From positions 372,001-436,000 of the forward strand of contig LR590468.1 of the NCBI GenBank assembly GCA_901472505.1: 64,000 bases of DNA, in the 5' to 3' direction. Below are positions 51,953 through 59,000 of the stretch, piece after piece. The notes under the pieces are model-generated. The model had not been told where the DNA came from. It did no database searches and worked only from the letters and a program-made list of their open reading frames with translations. Within the stretch, counting starts at the first letter, position 1. Every line of letters begins with the position of its first letter. The position numbers were made by a program, and so were the translations under genes. The DNA comes from Proteus vulgaris. Lineage in GTDB: Bacteria; Pseudomonadota; Gammaproteobacteria; Enterobacterales; Enterobacteriaceae.

Positions 51953-52723
51953 CTACAGTGGGCTAAAGCCGTATTTCTTAAAGATTTCTGCGGCTTGAGG
52001 TGTTTTCAGATAGTCATAAAAATCACGAGCTGCTTTATTGTCCTGACCTTTTACAACTGCCATTGGATACTCAACAGGTTTGTGGCTATCAGCTGGGAAT
52101 ACGCCGACCACTTTCACTTTATCACTCGCAACCGCGTCAGAACCGTATACGATACCTAATGGTGCTTCATCGCGTTCAACCAGCGCCATACCGCTACGCA
52201 CGTTATTAGTACGAGCCATATCTGGGCTTACTGTATCCCATGCGCCTAAATATTCTAATGATTCTTTCGCATAGATACCAACAGGCACATGGTCAGGATC
52301 GCCAACGGCTAGTTTTCCGCCATTAAGTAAGGATTTCCATTTAGTTTCCTTATTAATAACAACGTCATTTAATTGACTATCTTTAGGGGCAATGAGTACT
52401 AAATCATTACCTAATAGTGTATGACGTGAATCTGCAACCATTAAATTTTTATCGATAACGAAATCCATCCACTGCTGATCTGCTGAAATAAACAGATTTG
52501 CAGGTGCACCCTGCTCAATTTGACGAGCCAGTGTTGAAGAAGAGGCATAAGATGCAACAACTTCAGTTTTATTTTCTTGCTTATATTGTGCCGAAATTTC
52601 ATTAAGAGCATTGGTCAGAGAAGCGGCAGCAAATACCGTTACTTTTTCCGATGCAAAACTTTGGCTTACTAAAGCAAAAGAGATAACTGCGCCAGCAAGT
52701 AGCTTGCCTGATAATTTTTTCAT
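51953..52723 (-). CDS. modA: Molybdate-binding periplasmic protein ModA
   Basis: This 256-residue secreted protein has a signal peptide (about residues 1-24, ending SQSFASE) and a mature molybdate-binding domain: VTVFAAASLTNALNEI near residue 28, ASSSTLARQIEQGAPANLF and MALVERDEAPLGIVYGSDA. It is the first gene of modABC, preceded by a ModE-like operator. It scavenges molybdate for the Moco pathway encoded elsewhere in the window. Confidence 0.95.
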   Translation of the reverse strand: MKKLSGKLLAGAVISFALVSQSFASEKVTVFAAASLTNALNEISAQYKQENKTEVVASYASSSTLARQIEQGAPANLFISADQQWMDFVIDKNLMVADSRHTLLGNDLVLIAPKDSQLNDVVINKETKWKSLLNGGKLAVGDPDHVPVGIYAKESLEYLGAWDTVSPDMARTNNVRSGMALVERDEAPLGIVYGSDAVASDKVKVVGVFPADSHKPVEYPMAVVKGQDNKAARDFYDYLKTPQAAEIFKKYGFSPL

Positions 52724-52753
52724 GTTCTAATTCCACTTAAATTAAAGGATGAC

Positions 52754-52779
52754 ACGCTGTATATACCAAGATACAGCGT
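52754..52779 (-). promoter_or_regulatory. ModE-like operator upstream of modABC
   Basis: ACGCTGTAT at 52754-52762 is repeated inverted as ATACAGCGT at 52771-52779 around an 8-base centre. The layout and CGCT...AGCG ends fit the ModE palindrome (CGCTATATA-N6-8-TATATAACG). It lies about 30 bases before the modA start. E. coli ModE-molybdate represses modABC at this place. Confidence 0.75.
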
Positions 52780-52914
52780 AAAATGAAAGAATTAGATGTT
52801 AGAAACTGGTTATATATCAATAAATATAACCATAAAAATAGAGGTAAAAAATAGAAATAGAAGCGTACTCAACAACACGACAATTTAAAATGTGTGAATA
52901 GATACTCTAAATAA

Positions 52915-53165
52915 TTCAAGTCACAGCTAGGCGACAAGTGAATGAGTCGCTAGGAGCATACATAAGTATGTGACTAGTGCGAATGAACGCAGTCAACAAC
53001 GCTGTGGCTTGAAGTATGACGAGTATCATGAGTATGTGGCTAGTGCGAATGAACACAGTCAACAACGCTGTGGCTTGAAGTATGACGAGTATCATGAATA
53101 TGTGGCTAGTGCGAATGGAACACAGTCAACAACGCTGTGGCTTGAAGTATGACGAGTATCATGAG
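52915..53165. repeat. Tandem 66-base repeats between modA and acrZ
   Basis: Three copies of a 66-base unit (phased at CTAG, positions 52974, 53040 and 53106) containing CAACAACGCTGTGGCTTGAA and TATGACGAGTATCATGA. The third copy has one extra G (GAATGGAAC versus GAATGAAC). A diverged half-unit with GCGACAAGTGAATGAGTCGC leads in at 52921-52970. Because 66 is a multiple of three, one frame stays open and shows a 22-residue repeat, but it has no start signal or codon bias, so I call it non-coding. It resembles dispersed intergenic repeats of Proteus-like genomes. Confidence 0.85.
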
Positions 53166-53171
53166 TATAAA

Positions 53172-53204
53172 AAAACAGCCCTCTACAAAATAAAGGGCTG
53201 TTCT
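53172..53204 (-). terminator. Terminator of acrZ (minus strand)
   Basis: AACAGCCCT at 53174-53182 pairs with AGGGCTGTT at 53194-53202. On the minus strand a T-run follows the stem, 20 bases after the acrZ stop. Confidence 0.85.
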
Positions 53205-53222
53205 AAATCAGGAAGGGAGAAA

Positions 53223-53366
53223 TTATGATTTTTTGTCTGCTTTTGGCTGACTTGGTGAAATCAAGTTAAACACTTCACCTAAACCATAAATGATGCCCAT
53301 AATCAGTACCATTACAACAGGTACCATCAAGAGAGCAAACCCTAAACTTTTCAATAATTCAAGCAT
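53223..53366 (-). CDS. acrZ: AcrZ, small AcrAB-TolC accessory membrane protein
   Basis: This 47-residue single-pass helix begins [20 protein letters not shown] and contains IYGLGEVFN, matching E. coli AcrZ (YbhT), which binds AcrB and tunes drug export. A longer in-frame reading from 53411 is rejected: ATG 53364-53366 matches the family start and follows AGAGG. Position between modA and modE equals E. coli. Confidence 0.93.
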   Translation of the reverse strand: MLELLKSLGFALLMVPVVMVLIMGIIYGLGEVFNLISPSQPKADKKS

Positions 53367-53525
53367 GATAACCTCTTTATCATGGTATATTCGGAAAGCC
53401 AGAGTTGGCATTTCTTCACGAATGACGAATAATAACGCTATAGATGTATATATTCTAGAGAATTATCGCTTTGTGTCGGCACAAAAAATGCGATAAACAC
53501 ACAAAAAAAGAAGAAGCCTATCATT

Positions 53526-54319
53526 ATGCAAGCAGAAATATTATTTAACTCTTAAACTTCAAGATAAGCTCTTTGCCGATCCTCGTCGTGTTGCATTGTT
53601 AAAACAGATCAAGGCGACAGGTTCAATTAGCCAAGGGGCAAAAATGGCGGGCATTAGTTATAAAAGTGCTTGGGATGCCATTAATGAAATGAATCAACTC
53701 GCGGACGAACTTCTTGTTGATAGAGCAACAGGCGGTAAAGGTGGCGGTGGTGCAACTCTCACACCATTATTGTGAGCGCTTACTTCAACTTTACGATCTG
53801 CTCGGTCAAATTCAGCAAAAAGCCTTTGATGTATTGAAAGATGATTCACTCCCTCTGGATAGTCTTTTAGCGGCTATTTCTCGTTTTTCATTACAAACCA
53901 GCGCTAGAAACCAATTTTTTGGTACGATTATTGAGCGTGATAACCTGCAAGTTCAACAGCATGTTAATGTGCAACTTGCAGATAAAAAAACAACTATTCG
54001 TGCAGCTTTAACAGAGAAAAGCGCTGATCGCCTAGGGCTTAAAAAAGGTAAAGAAGTACTGATTTTAATTAAGGCACCTTGGATCAATATTGAAAAAGAA
54101 ACTTCTTTAACACAGCAATATGACAATGCGCTTTCAGGCACACTCACTCAAATTGAGACAGGTAGTGAAAACAGCGAATTAGTGGTGACATTAGAAGGTG
54201 GACAAGAAGTTTGTGCCACATGTTCTAATCAGCATGTTAAAGAGCAAAAACTACATATTAATGACAGCGTAACGGCTTTATTTAATGCTGATCAGGTGAT
54301 TGTTGCAACACTGTGTTAA
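53526..54319 (+). pseudogene. modE: ModE molybdate-responsive regulator, two +1 frameshifts
   Basis: The gene reads as ModE only if two single bases are removed. An extra T in TTT at 53544-53546 falls after MQAEILL. An extra C in CC at 53764-53765 falls after the GGKGGGGATLT stretch, just beyond the winged helix (FADPRRVALLK, ISYKSAWDAINEMN). After the second break the frame runs intact: LYDLLGQIQQKAFDVL, TSARNQFFGTI, and two Mop-like molybdate-binding domains ending ATLC. As given, only an N-terminally truncated protein lacking the DNA-binding domain could be made. Either the gene is recently inactivated or the sequence carries two indel errors. ModE-like operators upstream of modA and moaA are preserved. 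Confidence 0.85.
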
Positions 54320-54350
54320 TCATTAATATGATTACTTTTAAATAAAAGAT

Positions 54351-54400
54351 AAAACCATCACTTAGTTATTATTTTAACAATAATATTAAGTGATGGTTTT
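54351..54400. terminator. Long bidirectional terminator after modE
   Basis: AAAACCATCACTTA at 54351-54364 pairs with TAAGTGATGGTTTT at 54387-54400, flanked by A's and T's. It marks the left edge of the inserted toxin locus. A partly decayed copy stands at 55134-55167. Confidence 0.85.
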
Positions 54401-54464
54401 TAATTGATTAAATTATATAAAATTACCTTACACTTGATTGATATAAGGTAAATTTAATATCCAT

Positions 54465-54971
54465 TTAAACTTTTCGACTAATACAACGCGTAAATGCTTC
54501 TTTTATTGAGGCACCTAAAACCTCGTCACTACAATTGCTTTTTAACGTAATAATTGCGCTATCAGGTATTCCCTCGCCGACCCAATGATCCATACGTAAA
54601 TGGTTTTGAGGCTTAATAATAATTTCATTACCTATAAAGCTTAAACCACATAAGTTCATATTTTCAAATAGAGCTGTTTTATTTTTATAACTATATTCTT
54701 TAATTATTTTTTTCACCCACTCTGAATAAGATTTTTTATTATTATATATCTCATTAAATTCTTGTGAGTTACTTTCTATTTTTCTACTATTATTTAAAGA
54801 AATTTTTGAATAATGACCTAACTTATCATTAGTGATATTCTTAGATAAAACGTTATATCCATTTTTTAAATCCATAAAGTGGATATAGCATCCCGAGATA
54901 GTTACTATAATATAGTAATCATAATTAAAGTAAATATCCGCATATAAATTATAGCCCTTCGATATAATCAT
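54465..54971 (-). CDS. Orphan CDI immunity protein (second CdiI paralogue)
   Basis: This 168-residue protein has no membrane segment and is very rich in Asn, Lys, Ser and Ile. Its C-terminal two-thirds resembles the immunity protein of the main locus (55,562-56,070): W at NHLRMDHWVGEGIP versus HHSSLEGWEGIGAS, and IKEAFTRCISRKV versus IRLAFSRCTTKRF. It starts 3 bases after the stop of a toxin-tail remnant, behind a GAGGAG site. I infer that it neutralises a former or foreign toxin of the same family. It might also protect against the resident toxin, but the paralogues differ enough that this is not assured. Confidence 0.75.
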   Translation of the reverse strand: MIISKGYNLYADIYFNYDYYIIVTISGCYIHFMDLKNGYNVLSKNITNDKLGHYSKISLNNSRKIESNSQEFNEIYNNKKSYSEWVKKIIKEYSYKNKTALFENMNLCGLSFIGNEIIIKPQNHLRMDHWVGEGIPDSAIITLKSNCSDEVLGASIKEAFTRCISRKV

Positions 54972-54974
54972 TAA

Positions 54975-55121
54975 CTACTCCTCAATTACAGTAATATTAA
55001 ACCTAATATTCTTTGAAGATGCATTTTTAATTGAATAGCTAATTATTTTCCATTGATTAATTCCTGTCATTCAGTAGTTTATAATCATCTTTACTTCCCT
55101 TTTTATAAACAACTTAGATAA
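54975..55121 (-). pseudogene. 3' remnant of a CdiA-type toxin C-terminus
   Basis: Minus-strand reading gives a short open stretch (KLFIKREVKMIINY, then TGA, then MTGINQWKIISYS and NITVIEE, then TAG). It lines up with the last ~45 residues of the resident TpsA, whose matching parts read EMIAKREIWLAVP, TTKAQWIEINRAV and EVKITQVK. KRE, QW, and the I-x-I-T ending match at near-equal spacing. The TGA and the missing upstream part show decay. It lies directly before the orphan immunity gene, as the intact toxin lies before its own. Confidence 0.7.
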
Positions 55122-55133
55122 TTATCGTTAAAT

Positions 55134-55167
55134 AAAAAACCATCACCTAATTGTCATATTAAGCAAT
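55134..55167. repeat. Decayed copy of the modE terminator hairpin
   Basis: AAAACCATCACCTAAT followed by TTAAG and AGTTTTT resembles the hairpin after modE (AAAACCATCACTTAGT ... TTAAGTGATGGTTTTT), but the right arm lost TGATGG pairing. It lies between the toxin remnant and the unidentified remnant, so it may mark a past recombination or duplication point. Confidence 0.55.
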
Positions 55168-55213
55168 AGTTTTTGGATTAAATAATTTTCTCATTAAAAT
55201 TTAGTAACTAAAA

Positions 55214-55450
55214 TTATTTTGAGTACATACGAGTAAAATAATCATTAATCTTATTATTATCGAGTAATCTATCTTTAGTAAAATCAATATTATCAGAGAC
55301 TACAACATATTTTCTTAAATCTTCAGGAATATCTTCAATCGAAGCATAAATACTAGGGACAATAAAACGAAAATAATCACCAATTTTATTTTCTCCTTCA
55401 TACCTACTGGGCGGTACTCATATAATTCATTAAAAACTCAAAAAAGAAAA
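55214..55450 (-). pseudogene. Unidentified gene fragment, probably former immunity or toxin-linked gene
   Basis: On the minus strand 67 open codons end at TAA 55214-55216: PPSRYEGENKIGDYF, then FIVPSIYASIEDIPEDLRKY and DRLLDNNKINDYF. No start codon opens this frame. Just upstream a different frame reads FNELYEYRP and joins smoothly into SRYEGEN if one base is added in the GGG run near 55409-55411. The composition (acidic, Asn/Ile/Tyr-rich) looks protein-coding. I do not recognise the family; an immunity protein or a toxin fragment would fit the setting. Confidence 0.5.
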
Positions 55451-55561
55451 ATCCCTATCAATTCAATTAAAAATCAAATTAAAAACATTTAATTATTTAT
55501 TGCCTAATAATTCACATATATATTATATTTCAATTATACAAAAATACTCACTTTCATTAAG

Positions 55562-56070
55562 TTAAAATCTCTTCGTAGTACACCGACTAAATGCAAGCCG
55601 AATACCCAAACCTATCTCATCAGATGAGCTATCTAGCGATAAAATAACCTTATGGGATGCCCCTATTCCTTCCCATCCTTCAAGACTTGAATGGTGAGAA
55701 GGTGAAATTAATATTTTGTTATTAGAAAGATAAACAGAACAATTTAGCATATTAGCTAAAAGTTGACGTTTTGAGCGATAGTTATATTTATACTGTAATA
55801 ATTCTAGCCATGAATCCCAGTTTTTTTTATATTTTCCTTTTTAAAGAGTTTGTCATATTCCTCATCTTTGAGCTGAGTTCGACTATTCTCTAAAACTTTA
55901 ATTAAACTTTCGCCAAGCTCCTTATTTGAACATGTTAAAGAAAGTATAATTGATGAAAAATTAGGATCGAGTGTCATTAGCCCATAGCCAGATTCCGTAT
56001 TTAAGCAAAAAAATTTATCTGTCATTACTATCAAAGCACAATACTCATTATCGTTAATAAACGTCATCAT
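55562..56070 (-). pseudogene. CDI immunity protein next to the resident toxin, frameshifted in a T8/A8 run
   Basis: The start ATG (56068-56070) overlaps the tpsA stop, so translation is coupled. The frame runs MMTFINDNEYCALIVMTDKF to ENIKKT and stops at a TAG near 55804. After one added A in the eight-A run (plus-strand T8 at 55821-55828) it reads on as NWDSWLELLQYKYNYRSKR through GWEGIGASHKVI to AFSRCTTKRF, stop at 55562. The repaired length is 169 residues, close to the 168 of the orphan paralogue, whose C-terminal region it matches. An intact copy would be expected, because the strain carries the toxin; so an A9-to-A8 miscall is likely. Confidence 0.75.
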
Positions 56071-59000
56071 TTTACCTGCGTTATTTTTACTTCAATATTC
56101 ATACTTTCTCCATAAGCTACCGCACGATTAATTTCAATCCATTGGGCCTTTGTTGTCGATTGTGGTACAGCAAGCCAAATTTCTCGTTTTGCTATCATTT
56201 CTGAATGTAAATTAACTCCTGACAATCTATAACCTTCAAATTTTGCAGCATCATCTATATTACCTTTAATTGTATTATAAATTTGTTTTGGTCGATTAAG
56301 TTTACTCATCGTTTGAGTATCTAGGCTTTTTGCACTTATTGCTACTTTATCTTTAGCAATATAAAAATCAAATGTTTTAAAATTTTTTGGCAATCTAGTG
56401 TGAACAGGTAAGCTTTTCGCAATAGAGTTTTCCCATGACATTCCTTGTGTATTTATATTTCCTCCCCCAGAAGACCATTTCATACCAATTTCAGAAGCAG
56501 AAATTGTTTTACTTGCTGAATTTCTACCAAAATATCTAATAGCAAAATCGCTTAATTCTTTAACTAAAAAACCAGCACTAACAAGAAAAAACTGGTTATC
56601 TGGCTCTGAGATCCACGATGAAAACTTTAACCAAGAAGGAGTGTTTACATCTATTTTATCTAAATCTTGCGAATTCCAATATTGAACATATTGTTTAGCT
56701 ATCTCAGTTTGCATTGTATCAGCACCAAGATAGCTAGCCCAATATGGTCTTTTAGTTAATTCAAGTGCATTTTCAATTCTTTTTTTCTTGATCTCTATAA
56801 CTGCTAACGGATTAGTATTTAATTCAACATCTAGTTTTAAACTATTTTCATTGCTAAAAACTGTATATTTGTCGATTATCTTTGATAGGCATTCAGCATT
56901 AGACCCACATTTATGTATTTCTCGATCGAAATCCATCGAAATATCATGAAATAAATGGTTGAAACGGAATATATTCTCAGCTGAACTAGCACCACTATAT
57001 ACACCACCTGGCTCACCAGTAAAAACACCACCGGCAATACCACCAAATAATCTAACAAATTGCGCTTGTGATTCTGATTTTCTCTGCCATTCCTCAGCCT
57101 TAATAGTGTTATCACCCAATGAAATAGCAGCAATTTCAGCAGCTAAGCTACCTATAACTGCACCATTAATATTTCCTCCACTAATTTGGGCAGATAAACC
57201 AGATAATGTTGCATGACTTAAAACCTTTCCTGCATGCCCTAATACCGCGCCATTATCACCAATTAAATTGGCGCCTTCGGCATGAAGCTGACTACCGATA
57301 TTGCTTAATAGCGCGGTTTTAAAATTATCAATAAAACTGCCACCTTGTATGGTAGTGCCCAATGTTGAACTGACGACTGAATGAGAGGCAACGCGTTGTG
57401 CAACTTGATTCCATGTTGCGCTATCGGTCGCAAGTAACTTACCTGTTGAAGGTAATGTTCCACCTTGGATTGCTTGATCCCACCCCATAAATTGGTCAAG
57501 GCCCTGAAGTGCCCCCGCAACAACCATACTCGTCACCACAGACTTGACCGTGTCGCTACGCCCCAGTGATTCAAGTGTTTTAGAGATGTTGCCTTGGTTT
57601 TCAGCTAAAGAGACCGCCGCTTGCGAAACTAAAGAGGCAAAACCTGCTTGTGCTGCAACCGATGCCGTTGAAGCCACGCTTGCTGAAGCGCCCGCCACAA
57701 TGGTTGCCTTACTTGCCATTCCACCAATAGTTGCCGCGGTTGCTGTACCGTAAGTGGCAACTCCCACTGCAATAGCGATAACCGCACCAACAACAGGATT
57801 TAATTGTTTTGTTTTATCATCCCAATCAGAATAGGTATCCTTAACTAAATTCCAATTGACGTTTTGATGATGTTGAAGATCTTTAAGCCATGCATATTCT
57901 GGAGTGTTACTTAAAACTGTTAATGCTTGTTCTAGTGATTGTCCTTTTTGAGCTTTAATATCAGCAGATATTCCTTTAGGAGCATCAATAGTCAGTTTTC
58001 CACCAATATAAAGTGTCGGTAATGCCCAACTCTCTTTTATATATCCCTGATCGCGCTGAGTAATATAAATATCTTTTGAATTAGTAATAACTTGCTTAAA
58101 TGCTGTATTTTTAACTGCTTTAAAATTAACTTTTCCTGTTTTACTGGTTAATTTTGCATTCTTCGCTGTTTCTAGTTTGCTCGCTTCTAAGGTAATATCA
58201 TCTTTAGCAAATAAATTAATATCGCCATTAGCGATGAAATCGGTAACTTTATTATTTGTATTATGACGTTTTTTCGTATATTTCTTTTTGGTAGTACATA
58301 AAGTCCATCGATTACATTTTTTCTTCTCTTCTTCGTAATAACTCGATTCTTCCATCGCTTGTGCGTAAAGAAATCCACCTTTAGCAGCAATATCTATCTC
58401 TTTATTGGCAATCAATTTTGATGCCTGAAATAAAATACTGCCTTCAGATAATAGAGTTAAATTATTACCACTATTAATTTCAGTACTGACTTGTTTGCGA
58501 AGTTCTTCTAACTTAGAACCCGACTCTTTACGAAAATGTGTTTTTACCGATCCTAATTGAATATTACCACCACTGGATATCGTAATGTTATCGTCTGATT
58601 TGAGTGAACTACCTTCTGTTATTAACGCACCTGATGACGCAATCGAAATACCTTTATTTCCTATAATGGCCGCTGTGCTATACTGGATATCTTGAGAATC
58701 TTCGTGGGGATCTTTGATGGCAGAATAAGCATTTGTACCCAGCTTTATATTCCTACCTGCTAATACAATGACTTTATCTTTTGGATTTAATACTGTTGAA
58801 CTTAAATCAATATCACGCGCTGCATTTAAGATAAGGTTATTGTCTGAAAATAACTTAGATTGTAATTGAGGATAATGAATATCACTAAAAAAAGGATCGG
58901 CTTCTTTTATTGATTTTGAGGCAAGGAAAATATCCTGTCCTGCATTAAAGGTTATAGCTTTATCGCTGTGATATTTTATTCCTTGACTAATAATATCTTT

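Noticed and set aside
52970..53152. Open frame of 60 codons with a 22-residue repeat over the tandem repeats
   Set aside because: It arises because the repeat length is divisible by three. It has no ribosome site, is broken in phase by the extra G of the third copy, and has no protein-like context.
53430..53465. ModE site between acrZ and modE
   Set aside because: The left half CGCTATAGA is plausible, but the right half does not match the consensus, unlike the sites at 52754 and 38224.
56067..56980. VENN motif separating shaft and toxin tip in TpsA
   Set aside because: No VENN or close variant is found between the DUF637 region and the tip, so the boundary was placed by composition only.
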